From Margaritispora aquatica (lineage: Eukaryota; Ascomycota; Leotiomycetes; Helotiales; Discinellaceae), in contig VJWN01000022.1 in NCBI GenBank assembly GCA_007644065.1, forward strand, positions 186,001 to 250,000: a stretch of DNA of 64,000 bases, in the 5' to 3' direction. This document shows, in pieces, positions 36,103 through 47,731 of this stretch. Numbering within the stretch: position 1 is the stretch's first letter; each line of letters begins with the position of its first letter. The position numbers and the translations under genes are program-made. The notes below the pieces were generated by a model. The model was not told the DNA's origin and ran no database searches. It saw only the letters and a program-made list of their open reading frames with translations.

Positions 36103-38046
36103 TGTGTATGACGTTGGATGGTGATGTGATGAAGGTAGACAGTAGTTGAAGTGCTGTCGTGTGATGTCGAGGTGTTGTAGGTAGGTAGGTAAGTGGTCGA
36201 AGGAGGAGAAAAGAAAATAGAGGGTTGGTGGGGGAGGGGGCTCTATTTGGTTATATCAAAGACGCGAGGGGTGAATGGTGCAATCTCTGAAATCGATGGT
36301 GTGATTTGTGATTTGCAAATCAACAAAGGCAGACAGCCACCCAAAAAATAGACTTGTCAAAAACGACGATTTCGGGGTGAATCAAGCAAGGTGAAGTGAT
36401 TCAAATATATGGGACTTTTTAAAATTGACTTTGACAATGAAGATGACGTCTTAGTTTTTGAAGTTTTAAGAGGAAGTATAAAGAGGAAAGCAACGAATAT
36501 ATGAAAGTCTTTTATGAGAAGAAGCGAGCAGGCAGAAGAAGACGGCAAATCAACAAGTAAGTGGATACGCAAACCGAGAGCACGACATATATTACCAATA
36601 CAATCCGATAACTAATAAATCCAATGAAAAACCACGGACTTAGGCACATCTCTGTTTTCGCTCCTAGGCATTTCTAATACAGTCCAAGTCCGAGTACGGG
36701 GACAATATAGTACAGGACAGCACAGCAATACTACCAGACTGGGTACCTTACATACCTATGGCTGAACTTGAAACTCCTCTTGTGACAGGCAGGTTTACAG
36801 TAAGTCAGGATTTCACCCGATTCAAGCGAACTTCGCCCATTTTCGCCCCTCGATGATGCTGCAATTCTTCCATCAAAAGTCGTCGAAGTTTTCCAACTTG
36901 CAATCACACCATCCGCACTAACTCGCTTCGGGACAGCGTGTGGAGTCCGCTTAATAATTCGGCGTCAGGGGAAGAAAGGATATGATTGGTGCAGTTCAAC
37001 CGCACTCAAAATACAAGCTTAGATTACTTACATTCACCCATGAAGAGAGGAAACAGCCAACAGCCAACAGCCAACATCCAACATCCAACACTTACCCAAC
37101 AGCCAGCCTCTTTACAAAGCAATAGGATGGGCTTGAATTGGTGTATGTATGACGATGGGAAAAAACGGCAGTTAGCAGCCATGTCTTACACAACATTGGA
37201 ATAATATGACTCGGATTGGATCTGGAAAAATGAGACTGAGACGAGACACATGCATCCAGAGATCCAAAGTTGATGTAGGTACGTCTCTGATGGTGGCCTA
37301 GCCAGCCATCGCCCTCGACCTAGCGCTTCTAGAAAGTGCCCCCATCCATCCGGGAGAAGGGACGCTTGCAGTGGATAGTGCAGCTGCAACTTTGCAGGTT
37401 TTGAAAAAAAAAAAGGGAAGTCCGTCTCTTTGATCATAGCACGCCATATCCCGTGACAACACTAACAGACCCGATGAGAGAGACCTGAGCACCCTGAGAT
37501 CCCTTCCCCGTCCGAAGAGATCTCGGATCAGACCGCAAGGGGACCTGAGAACAGCGAGTCGCCACCCACTACTTGTGGGATAATTGTGGGCAAAGACTGG
37601 CTAGTCGGATAGCTTCCCATATGACATAGCCAGCCAGCCCAGCCAGCCTCGTTATGCCCCGCGAGCAAGGCTGCATGGAGGGGTAGTTTTGGTTTGGACT
37701 TTGAATTCCAATATACTTGTATATGAATGCTAGTAGTGGGTGGTAGTGAGAGGGGGTTCTGATATCGGAAGAAGTCTGAAATGATAAGAAAACAATGCAG
37801 TCATCATCAACCCAGGAATCATCTGTATCCAATCAGAAACCGAAATAATCAAAAATCACTGTCTTTTGCTAACATAATTCGTGGAAACCATTCTCGTCGT
37901 CTCCCTCATCTCCCTCGTCTCCCATAACTTCCCATGAGAGGTATTGATATCACCCTGTTGTGCCTAACTGCCATATAAATCATGAATGCAACCCAGCAAT
38001 GCACACCTGTGCTAATGAAAGAGGTATCGAAAGTGCGTAGAGTCTA
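36103..38046. other. Intergenic region, 1.9 kb
   Basis: Upstream of PAPS reductase and downstream of phosphoserine phosphatase. It holds a short tandem CAGCCAA/CATCCAA tract at 37054-37090 and a CCAGCCAGCCCAGCCAGC tract near 37630. No supported gene. The promoter of PAPS reductase should lie at 36103-36600. Confidence 0.5.
37054..37090. repeat. (CAGCCAA)n/(CATCCAA)n tandem repeat
   Basis: Five consecutive 7-bp units, three CAGCCAA then two CATCCAA, read directly. Non-coding. Confidence 0.85.
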
Positions 38047-39471
38047 TCAGTGAAGGAGGGTCTGGATTTCCTCGGCCGTAAAGCCGAAGATGTGCAAGAG
38101 GTCCAAAAGACTGGACCCGTTGAGTCGAGCTTCAGCTTCCATTTGCACCACAGGCTTAGCATTCCATGCCACACCCAGTCCTGCAGCCTTCATCATTAGA
38201 AGGTCATTCGCACCATCACCAACCGCAACAACCTGCTCGAGTGGAATGCCCTCCTTCTGTGCAATCTCGATCAGAAGATCTCGCTTCCTCTCAGCATTGA
38301 CAATTGTGCCAACCACTTCACCCGTCAGAAGTTTGGTCTCCGTGTCAGCTTCAATGGTGTTTGCAAAGGCGTAGTCGATGCCCAGGTGATCTGCAAGCCA
38401 TTGTGTGAGTGGGATAAAACCACCAGAGAAGACGGCTGTCTTGATACCCAACCGTTTCAGCGCCGGAATAAGCTCTCTCACTCCTTCGGTAGGCTTGATA
38501 ATTTCTCTCAACTTAGTGAAGATATCCGCCTCCACGCCCTTCAACAACATGACTCGTTCCTTAAACGAAGCTGAGAAGTCCAGCTCTCCATTCATTGCAC
38601 GAGCTGTAATGGCAGAAACCTGTGCCTCGACTCCAATAGAAGCAGCAATCAGATCAATAACCTCCTGCTCAATCAAGGTAGAGTCCATATCAAAACAAAT
38701 CAGTCTCGGATATCTCCGGAGAACGGTGTCTTTTTGCAAAACAACATCGACGTTCCATTCCCTCTCGAATCGGTAAATGAGCTCATGTTTCCTCAACTCG
38801 TCCAAAGTAAGATATGCAGGATCGGGTGTTGGTGAGAAGGTAAGCTCGACGATATTCGGGTGATCGGGATTATCGAGGCATCGGTGGGAAGAAGTGAGGA
38901 CTTCGGAGCCCTGTCGCGTAGGGAGAGTCGCGATGAGGTGGAGGAAAGAAGTCAGGCAGAGCGGGGAGATATAGCTGCCATAAAGATGATCGAGTGGCTC
39001 TGGGTCGGGTGGAGGGGGTTCGAGTGGGAAGCTTGAGAGGGATCTCACAGGCGCCAAATTGGGAGGAATAGCTCTTGATTTAGTACCTGCACCTGGGGAA
39101 GGCGAGCGATCGGGAGGGATTTCAGTGATGGTTGCGCGAGGAGCACGCGCCTTGTAAATGATAGTCGCAATGATGCGATCTGTAGTTGCCCCAACCTTTG
39201 GCTGGCAGTTGACATGCGAGAGAGTGTGATTTAATCCGCTGTCCACGATCCTAACCGGCACTTTCTCTGATGGCACACCATTGTACTTGGTGAACGACTT
39301 TGGCTTCTCGAGGTTCGTGTGCTGCACGCCCTCAACGATGCTGTCGATGCCTTGGTGGCCATCTTGCTGCGGGGGTCGATATTGTTGATGTTCTTGCAGG
39401 TAGGAACGACTGCGCATGTTCTGTCCAAGACTTGGACGAGCGCCCTTGGTGGGAGGATCGAGGTCAGCCAT
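38047..39471 (-). CDS. SER2: Phosphoserine phosphatase with N-terminal extension
   Basis: Dephosphorylates phosphoserine to serine, the last step of the phosphorylated serine pathway. Single exon, 474 residues. HAD-superfamily motifs: I, LICFDMDSTLIEQE at 257-270 (nucleophile Asp261); II, AVFSGGFIPLT; III/IV, VVAVGDGANDLLMM. LNGELDFSASFKERV-type cap sequence (here MNGELDFSASFKERV) is specific to SerB proteins. The first 250 residues precede the catalytic domain. They include a low-complexity basic leader to about 75, a region at about 95-240 with scattered hydrophobic strands that could be a degenerate ACT-like or SerB N-terminal regulatory domain, and a proline-rich linker. Serine feeds cysteine synthesis, linking it loosely to the nearby sulfate genes. 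Confidence 0.93.
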   Translation of the reverse strand: MADLDPPTKGARPSLGQNMRSRSYLQEHQQYRPPQQDGHQGIDSIVEGVQHTNLEKPKSFTKYNGVPSEKVPVRIVDSGLNHTLSHVNCQPKVGATTDRIIATIIYKARAPRATITEIPPDRSPSPGAGTKSRAIPPNLAPVRSLSSFPLEPPPPDPEPLDHLYGSYISPLCLTSFLHLIATLPTRQGSEVLTSSHRCLDNPDHPNIVELTFSPTPDPAYLTLDELRKHELIYRFEREWNVDVVLQKDTVLRRYPRLICFDMDSTLIEQEVIDLIAASIGVEAQVSAITARAMNGELDFSASFKERVMLLKGVEADIFTKLREIIKPTEGVRELIPALKRLGIKTAVFSGGFIPLTQWLADHLGIDYAFANTIEADTETKLLTGEVVGTIVNAERKRDLLIEIAQKEGIPLEQVVAVGDGANDLLMMKAAGLGVAWNAKPVVQMEAEARLNGSSLLDLLHIFGFTAEEIQTLLH

Positions 39472-41178
39472 ATTGCTTTTGTTCGCTCGGATGGCGTCGT
39501 GGACTTGAGATGTTGGGGTTTAGTGACGGAGTTTCTCTGTTTTGAGTTGGCCCTCGATGTTTGGTGGTGGGATGGTGGGGTTGTTTGTTTCGGGAAAAAG
39601 CAAGATCTTGATGGAGAACTGATCGGCAGGGGTCATGCAGAAAGAAGTAGCTCCTACCCCAACCTCTTTTGTAAATTTATATCTTCAATTCGGATTCAAT
39701 AAGATATATTAAAGAGACTTCGATGACAACAATATTTTCATAATTCTGTCTTTGGACTAGAATGGTGAATGGTGTTTGTAGAACAAAATTCACGACCACC
39801 TCTGAAGCAAAGTCTATCACATGATTACGTCATTATCACCTTACTTGAAGAAGAATACTTTGTGCAAATTGAGATGCTCTTATTTCAGTCAGTGGTTGTC
39901 AGTCAATGTAAATATAAAGTCATACGGAGGTACCTTCTCACTTAGCCTATTCTAATTGTACATACCTGAGCTCACTCTTTCACTTTTCCTCTCATGTCTA
40001 GAAATTTCAGATTTGGCACTCGAACAACTATTAGAGAGAATCCACTATACCCATGAGAATAGGTACTCGTGTTTGAGCTTGATGAGATACTGTATCAGGT
40101 TTATATAATACATTAAAAGTTGTAGTGAGGTACCCTCATGCCTCCAAGTGTCTGCAAGTCAAGGCCATATCGTGAGAAATAGTGACAGTGCTCGCTTAAT
40201 CCAAGAAGCACCAAGGCAGACTCTGTCCATAGGTGCTGAGTGCCCTAGCTTACCTGGTAATATAGCTTGCCGACAATGAGATTCAAGTACCGCATCAGCT
40301 ATTAAGCATTGCTGGTCTTGAACCTGTGTTGATAACCATCTAGAGATAGATTAGGAGCTTCCAACACGTCGAGAGATGCTGTAGCACATAAGGTAATCTT
40401 ACATCGCAGCCTGTTTGCAGAGTATCTCCGTCATGTAAGATCTTACCACGGTAGACAAAGTGATATCTGTATAGGATATGTGTGTGAACGAGAAGAATTC
40501 ATTCAAACATTCAGACTGAGTGGGAATACCACTATAATCTACCACTGGCTGCACTCGACTGCCCACATACACTGACTTGCTGGAACTTATAAATTCAACT
40601 TTATCTGACGATATAGTTGGTGTCGATCTCATCAGGAAAGCGTTATCGTCTGGATAGTGTGGCAGTTTTCATAGGCACGGTAAAATTGAGCTTTACAAAA
40701 TTTAAACACAGACAGCATAATATATGTCGTAGGACCTGTGTTGGGGAGTTGTGTGAGTGAGACAGTGCGTCATGAGAGTGGCATGTAGAGCATGCAATGA
40801 GTATTTTCGTGTTGGAAAATAGATTGGCAAACCTGATGTCCAAAGAGGCTATGTATGATAGGTAAATCACTTGAAGTCAGGAACCAAAAAGGAAGCCCAG
40901 ATTTAGAGTTGAGATTGATGAATTGAAGGGAGCTGTGCTACTTGATTCGGCAAGACCTTCTCTCCAAGTTATGTGTCGCCTCTAAGATTTAGAGGTCCCA
41001 TCACGGTAGCTAACATCGTACAAATTCCTCCTACAGGAATCATTCCCACTTCCCAGCCTCGATATGCCTGATCTCCAGTCACTCCGTTGTATCCAGCCCT
41101 CAACTAGGCCCACCACTCCCATCAAGCCAAGTGCAACCAAACGAAACCACGGCAGCAACCCTAGCTGCAACTACCTAC
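39472..41178. other. Intergenic region, 1.7 kb
   Basis: The part near 39472 is the promoter/leader of the phosphatase gene. The rest is AT-rich. Short minus-strand ORFs at 40399-40870 lack family signal. Nothing supported. Confidence 0.45.
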
Positions 41179-41642
41179 TCAAGCTTTGTCCCACTTCTTC
41201 GACCAAACCTTCGAAATGAAAAGATGGTCTCTGCGAAGCGCATACTCAATCTCTACCTCCATCGATAGGAGCCCCACTAATGCTGGGAACTTCTTCTTAT
41301 CCGCCATCATCTCCTGCTCAAACATCTGTTTCCGCGTGCTCATTTCCGCTTTCAAGCTAAAGACATCTGGCCTGATAAGTACATCACCACCAAGCTTCTG
41401 GTACATCTCCTTCTATCCCTACCCGAACTTGTAGGATTCGTATTTGGCTGTATTGAAGACCTTGATGAATGTCACAGGTCCCCGATGCTTGCGTGCTTGG
41501 TGGCCGCCGAAACAATTCTCATCCTTGGGGCTCCGGGTCGTGGCTGTAAACCTTGGTTACGTATTAGATGAGCGAATGATGGGAGTGGATCAAAGAAATT
41601 ACGATGAATTTCAATGTCTTGAGGTTGATGAAGTTGCAACAT
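41179..41642 (-). pseudogene. Decayed gene with two in-frame TAG codons
   Basis: Minus-strand reconstruction: exon 41642-41603 (MLQLHQPQDIEIH), an intron of 59 bp with a GTAATT donor, a CTAATAC branch site and a TTTACAG acceptor, then exon 41543-41179. After splicing the frame is continuous for 134 codons except for TAG at 41421-41419 and again at 41415-41413, six bases apart (FG-stop-G-stop-KEM). Both sides look like genuine protein (HRGPVTFIKVFNTAKYESY upstream; MFEQEMMADKKKFPALVGLL and RRDHLFISKVWSKKW downstream). Two CAG-to-TAG changes would explain both stops. The family is not recognised. A 25-bp intron across the stops is possible on paper but too short for fungi. Confidence 0.6.
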
Positions 41643-42378
41643 TTTATTGCGCAAACAAGGAAACAAGGGGTACCCGTAGCTAAGGAGACATATCATCCCT
41701 CAGAGCAAATCGAGAGTGGTCAAAATCAAGAGTTCATATCTCCCTCAACTATCCGCAATGAAAGATGTTAATACATTACTTCCTTTCTCAAGGTCGTTTG
41801 ATCAATTCCAGTTGAGCTTCTAGAAAGGCCTGACAATGTAACGAGACTTGCACTTGAACTCTCTCACGTCCTCTCAAATAAGGATTCGAATCTTTAAAGT
41901 TTCAGCAAAATTGGTCAAGGAAACAAAGGGGGTCAAAAATACAGAAAAAGTGGCTGCTCAAAGTAGGTCTGAACAGGATACGGCTACATGCAAAGAAATG
42001 TGGTCGAATAGGCAATGACGGAACAACATGTTGTCTTCTCTGAAATAAATGGCACTGAGCAACACTCCTTGGAGGCAAAAGTCCTTCTTGAAATTGAAAC
42101 GTTCGTTGCATACACGGGAAATGGTAATCGTCATTGAAAACGAGGATAGACACAACCAAAAGGACATAATAAGAGGATGCATACTGTGAAAGAATGGGAG
42201 CAGAGGCAGAGCACAACATTCAAGAAAAATCGAGCTATAGCTTGCTCTTGAAGCATTTGATCCTACCTTTAACTGAATTGTGGCAATCTTCCGAAATACG
42301 TTCAAGTGCCATATGCTATTGATAGCGTTTCGATCATCTGAAATTTAGCAGCTTCTCCAGCTACGGTCTCAGCTGGAG
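41643..42378. other. Intergenic region
   Basis: About 0.7 kb. Overlapping minus-strand ORFs at 41902-42305 are cysteine/phenylalanine-rich chance readings with no family signal. Confidence 0.4.
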
Positions 42379-44232
42379 TTATTCGACATCAAGAAGATCG
42401 AAAGGATTGCTCGACTTCTTCCTGTCTTTCAAGCTCATTGACGCGGATTTATCTCTCTTCCGCTTGCCCTTCTTGCATTCAGGATTTGTCTTGGCCTGAA
42501 CCTCGGAGACTTGGAGGTCATGTCTCCCTAATATACCTCTACAAGATGTTGCTATTCTTGATCTATGCAGTCGTTTCACTAATGCATCTGCATCGCCGTA
42601 GCTAGGCAACTTGCTGAGAGGAGGAAGTGAATCTAGCTGCTTGGAGAGAGACAAAATCTCATGACTGACAACTGTCCCCAGCTGGGCCACAACCAGACTC
42701 ATGAGCTGCTTCAAGAGCCTAAAAGAGTAAAGGCAACCCTGAACTTGAGCCAAGAAATGTATCATATCCCAACTCAGCGTATGCTGGTAGTCTTTGTTTT
42801 CGGCTGCTTTCCGAAAGACAATCTCCGACAACGAAGGCTTATCGTACAAGTAAGACCATTCAATTTCCTGGTAGACAGCAACAGCTATCCAATAATCGAC
42901 CAATGAAAGACCAGCCGTCTTCTCCTGGATTTGCAATAGAGCACCTACCAGTGAAGCACATATATCTGGTAGATCCTCAAGGATTGGCAGTTGTAGTTCT
43001 AGGCCCTTCGATTTATGTTGCTGCCTTCTATGCTCAAAGACACTAAATCTTTGCTGGTCCTCGGATAACATCAAGTTGATCAAGCAATAGCTAAGTTTTC
43101 TTAACTCAGCCGATATCTCCCAGCTATTCGTTCGTACAGGACAGTCCAGAATAAAGGGGAGAAACACCTGCAAATGCTCCGGCGCTTGCTCCACTGGTAT
43201 CTGCCCTGCTATTTGAGCTAAGGCTGGATATTGAAGCACATACTCGGATATTCGAGGATCCAATTTTCGAAGCACTAAGCGAACAGTAGAACATTTTGCA
43301 TCACTGTTGGCCATCGGCCTATGTGGCAGGTGCTGGTACTCTTTGACAAACTCCTGGAAATGTGTAGGGAACGCATGAAAGGAAGTTTTCAACTTAGCTT
43401 GTGCAATGAGTTTTGGAAAGGTCGCATGACTTTCCATGGACATCTCGAAAGCAAGAAAGTGCATCCCATTAGGACTAGGCAGACCCAAACGATCCGCGAT
43501 GATTGATGGGTGATAAACAAGACTGCTTAGTCCAGTAGCTTCTTCGCTCAGGATGTCTTTGAAAAAGCTTACTGCTCCATTGTCTCCAATATCGTGAACC
43601 AGAAGATCAGAATCCCCAGTTAAGACGATTCCGCCATGTTCATTGACATGTTTGGCACAGTATAAATCTGCCTCTCCGGGGACGACTTCCACAACCCCCT
43701 CAAAGCTTGAGCTGAGCAAAGCCTCTAGTATTGCGGGAACAAGAAACGGCAAGGGAGGGAGTGTTCCCAGACAAGATCGAACCGAGGGATTGCCAAAGAG
43801 AATTGACATTGCTGATGGCTCGATAGAGGCTCTGCATGGTGTCTGATATTTCGTATGGTACTGTGATAATCGCACAGTAGATTTCGATAGTCTCAGCAAC
43901 CTGGTCTCGAGTTTCGATGGAGGAAGGAAGCCATCAAAGTATATTTTCTCTCTGTCAAATAGGTGTTAGTGTAAGGCTTCGCTACGACGAATGCACACTG
44001 ACATCTTTACCCCTCCATCCCGCAGAGCCTCCAACCAAGCCAATGCAGCTTTGACAAGTCCAAAGTAAGCGGGCGCTGCTTCGAATGCATTCTTGGCTCC
44101 ATCATTTGAACCTAAGCAAATATAGTAGATGTGATGCGCGAAGCCAGGTCCATCAATCACTACTTGCTGGTTGAGCAGTGACTCATTGGAAGCAAAGGGC
44201 TGCAAGAAAGTGATCAAATGGGGGATGCCCAT
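42379..44232 (-). CDS. Asteroid-like XPG/FEN1-fold protein
   Basis: Two exons, 44232-44003 and 43951-42379, giving 600 residues. The N terminus MGIPHLITFLQPF and VVIDGPGFAHHIYYI is the XPG N-domain opening in its asteroid-family form, where catalytic residues are often altered. The internal XPG-I region is VVEVVPGEADLYCAKHVNEHGG and IVLTGDSDLLVHDIG, retaining the metal-type Glu/Asp of GEAD and GDSD. The C-terminal two-thirds is helical and divergent, ending in a basic tail (KKGKRKRDKSASM) likely to be nuclear-localising. The splice restores EKIYFDGFLPPSK after VKM. Asteroid proteins are poorly characterised; nuclease activity here is uncertain. Divergent from the PRPP synthetase gene, 278 bp apart. 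Confidence 0.85.
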
Positions 44233-44510
44233 TGATATGGATAGCTATCAACTTCATATGCTTTGAGTATCCTTGAAGTTGAAATATAGTGTGAAGTAAA
44301 GGCCGACTGATGGTTAGTAGAGTTTCTTCAAATTATCATGATTGCACCGAATAGCTAAACTCAAGGTACCGGGTAAATGCCGGGGTTTCCACACCCACCT
44401 CACTTTGGGCTTGGACTTGGACTTGCAACCTAAAATTTAACCTAGTCGAACCACTTTTCTTCCTCCAAGCTCACAACTTTTTCCATCTCAACTTACAACA
44501 ACCTTCTACA

Positions 44511-46164
44511 ATGCGGAATACCCTCATTTTTGCTGGTAGCTCATGCCCAGCACTCACCACGCAAATATGCTCGAATCTGGCCATGTCACCGGCACCAGTC
44601 GAGCTCACTCAATTCGCAAATGTAAATATCTCGATACCTTCTTTGTATGACAGAGCTGACTATGATAGGGAGAGACAAGTGTTAAGATCATGACGAGTAT
44701 TCGAGAGAAAGATGTCTTCATCGTTCAATCCGGTAGTAGCAAGATCAATGACAGTATCATGGAGCTTCTCATTCTTATTTCTGCTTGCAAAGGTGGATCT
44801 GCAAACAAAATCACCGGTTAAAAAACCCACAAACGATGCGATAAAATTACCCTGCTGACTGTGGAGCAGCTGTTTTACCTTATTTCCCCTACAGCAGACA
44901 GTCGAAGAAGAAGTCACATAGAGGTGCTATCACAGCGCGCATGCTTGCGAATTTATTGTCAGTCGCTGGAGTTAATCACGTCGTGACAATAGATCTCCAT
45001 GCCTCCCAAATGCAAGGCTTCTTTAAGTGCCCGATCGACAATCTCCATGCCGAGCCCTTGATTGCACGCTGGATTAGGCATAACGTACCAAATTGGAGTG
45101 AGGCCGTATGTGTCTCGAAGAACGCTGGAGGCACCAAGAGAGTTACATCCTTAGCAGATGCTTTGAAGCTGAATTTTGGTATGGTTACAACGGACAAGAG
45201 ACGTGGAAATGTCAACATGAGCGCAAGCATGATCATGAGAGGACTCGATGGATATCCAATGGACCTCGATCCAGATGTTAGCGGACTACACATCGGTTCT
45301 GATGACCCACCATCATATCATGAATCTAGGGCGGAGGCTACGAGATCTCATGAAGAAGTGAAACCAGAAAATACCCCACCTCGCCATGCCCATGGCCATG
45401 CTCGCCAAGACAGTGGCTCATCACCAAGAAAGCCCAATGGACCACCATCTGCTTTTAGAGGTGTTCACAATGGTTCTTCCACCAGATCGCCATTGTCCCG
45501 AGCACAAACTACCCCCGCTCGATCGACACCGATAGAAGAGGACGCTGAGTTCACAGACGAGCGAGCTCGAGAGGTTACACAAGGAAGACTGGTTCACGGC
45601 CACATTGTTCCGGATGATTACCCATCTCCTACACAATCTGCCATGTCCAGCTCCATGATATTGGAACATCCAGAAGATGATCCATTGGAAATGTCGAGAG
45701 CCTCGTCATTCTTCAACCCTGATACATATCTCCTCGGTGGTACTGCGGATGCAGCTGCTACCTCGGACGAGGAAGAGGAAGGTTTCAAGAACCCAGGTCT
45801 AGAGCAAATGATCACTCTTGTTGGCGATGTGAGGGGCCGAACTGTTTTCCTGGTGGATGACATGATCGATAAAGCTGGTAGCTGGATTGCAGCAGCTGAG
45901 TGTGTTGTAAAGCGCGGTGGTGCTAAGAAGGTCTATATCATCGCGACTCATGGTCTCTTTGGTGGTGATGCTCTCGAGGACCTCCAGGACTGCGACTGTA
46001 TCGATCAGATCGTTGTGACCAACTCGTTTCCCATTGCGCCTGAGGATGCCCGGGCAGCAAAGAAACTGATCATCCTAGACTTGTCGAGTCTCCTGGCGGA
46101 AGCTATCCGACGAAACCACTACGGCGAGTCCATCTCAGCACTTTTTACACACTCTGCAGATTGA
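44511..46164 (+). CDS. PRS1: Ribose-phosphate pyrophosphokinase with large internal insertion
   Basis: Makes PRPP from ribose 5-phosphate and ATP for purine, pyrimidine, NAD, His and Trp synthesis. Three exons: 44511-44621, 44669-44816 and 44867-46164, giving 518 residues against about 320 for a minimal enzyme. Motifs: QFANGETSVKI at the N terminus, AVLPYFPYSRQSKKK (ATP/regulatory flexible region), VTIDLHASQMQGFF, and the PRPP loop VFLVDDMIDKAGSW (usually VDDMxDTAGT, so the T is replaced). Residues about 205-405 are a Ser/Pro/acidic low-complexity insertion between two catalytic halves, comparable to the non-homologous regions of yeast Prs1 and Prs5. Assignment to PRS1 or PRS5 is not firm. 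Confidence 0.9.
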
Positions 46165-47005
46165 ACGATTTAATGAAATTCCGAGATCTGGAAGAGATGT
46201 GATTGTAAGAGTTCTAGCGTTTTGATTTATTTACTTGTACCATTCAGCGTGGCGTTGGGGCAATCACTATGGGAGGAGTCTGATACTTAAAGTATCAATG
46301 GGTAAAGGTGGGGATTTGCTTTTAGACAATGATCAGGTATACCCTTTAGCTTCTGCTAACTCAATGACCCATGCGAATTTATGTGCAGTGGCAGAAGATT
46401 ATGAACCCCAGCGATGCATTCTGTAGAGTTTGCCGGAGCAACTTTCCTCTAGAAAGATGTTCTGAACGGAGCGTTGGCAGATTGAGTCGGTCTTCGGACC
46501 GCTTGAGATTAGAAGGCACCTTATTCTGGTCTTTGGCTACAGCCTTTCATTAGGATGGCGGATAAGGGGCAAGAGAACTTCTTGAACATTACGATGAGAA
46601 TGAGGGATATGGTTGAAAGTTCTTCCGTTGCTCTTCTTGTGCTTGGGGGTGTGGATGTTGGTTTTGATCGCAAGGCGTCGAACGATGATTTCTAGCTCTT
46701 TGAGAAGCTGTCATTTTTCTCCATCTTGGTCTTGGTTTCTTTTCTCCCAGCTTCTTCCTCAATTCTTCAGATGATAATCTCGCCATTCAACTGGTGACTG
46801 GGATTACCATTTTGTTGGCAGACATGTTTTGTAAGACAGTGGAAAGGGATGGCTGGCAGTTCTTCCTCCGAGTGGGTGGAAAGCTGTGTCGAAAGACTCC
46901 CATCGGTTTTTCCGCTACAATCAAATATCATTCGCCATGCCATACTTGCCCTTCGCCATTTTTCGTTTGTGACTGCTCTACCACGTTGCATAAAATAGGT
47001 TAGAT
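46165..47005. other. Intergenic region with weak minus-strand ORFs
   Basis: Two overlapping minus-strand ORFs (46767-46991 and 46589-46786, the latter reading MARLSSEELRKKLGEKKPRP) look mildly protein-like and could be exons of an unrecognised gene. I could not find a splice pair that joins them convincingly. Confidence 0.3.
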
Positions 47006-47731
47006 CTATATCGAGAATCGAAAATCCTGATGACCCCCCATAAGATTTTTCGGTGATATATACAGGTTAGGGATAGCCCTTGTTATGAGATGGCGGGGAA
47101 CTGGCTCATTGAGTTTAGAAAGGTAGATGCGGTGTGACAGGATACAGTGGTTTGACGTTTGCGAGTCACGTTCTAGAGATGGGACGAATACTGTAGGTAA
47201 GGTGGGTAAGCTTTGCTTCCAAACATGAGCAAATTGGGCACGTCCACACATGAAGACTCGCTTCATCCTTCCCTTCTTCTCCGTCTTCCCTCTTCGCACC
47301 TTTCCTGTGTAAAAGCCTCTGAATGGGCTTTGTCTTTGCCCTGCTCTCTCCATATGTTTGTTTGCTACAGACGTTAAAGATTGCTCTTCGGCATCTACCA
47401 ACTTCTCAGGTTGATTTGGAAGGGTTGATTTGAAAGAGTCTACACTTTTACGTATGGTTGACACTGTTTTCATTCCACCTCTTCAGCAGAGTTTGGCAGC
47501 ACATACTTACCTCGAACTCACCTCAATGCGTAGCTTTGGATGAAACATTTTACTTCCCTCGAGCCTTTCTGTGTGCGGTCGTGGTTTGCTGAATGTCCTT
47601 GGGGTATAGTCAAGCAAGGAGAGCCGCCCCTGTTGGCTTTGTTTCCTTGGAACGTGGGATCTTTCTCCGAATGGACTCGACATCTTTGAAAACAGCTGTG
47701 TCCGTTCCTGGAAGCAGTATGGCATGCTCAT
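47006..47731 (-). CDS. Possible two-exon hypothetical protein
   Basis: Two adjacent minus-strand ORFs: 47731-47507 (MSMPYCFQERTQLFSKMSS) and 47473-47006 (TIRKSVDSFKSTLPNQPEK). Both are basic and Ser-rich, and they face each other across a GTAAGT at the end of the first. The only join that keeps the frame (reading through RGGMKTVSTI) would need a 30-bp intron, too short to be normal, so the gene model is unresolved. No domain recognised. It may be a real fast-evolving gene, two unrelated ORFs or a decayed gene. Confidence 0.3.

Noticed and set aside
41878..41900. GGATTCGAATC as a tRNA T-loop
   Set aside because: No matching acceptor stem, D-arm or anticodon arm upstream.
46589..46991. Two minus-strand ORFs as one spliced gene
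   Set aside because: No GT-AG pair of plausible length joins them in frame.
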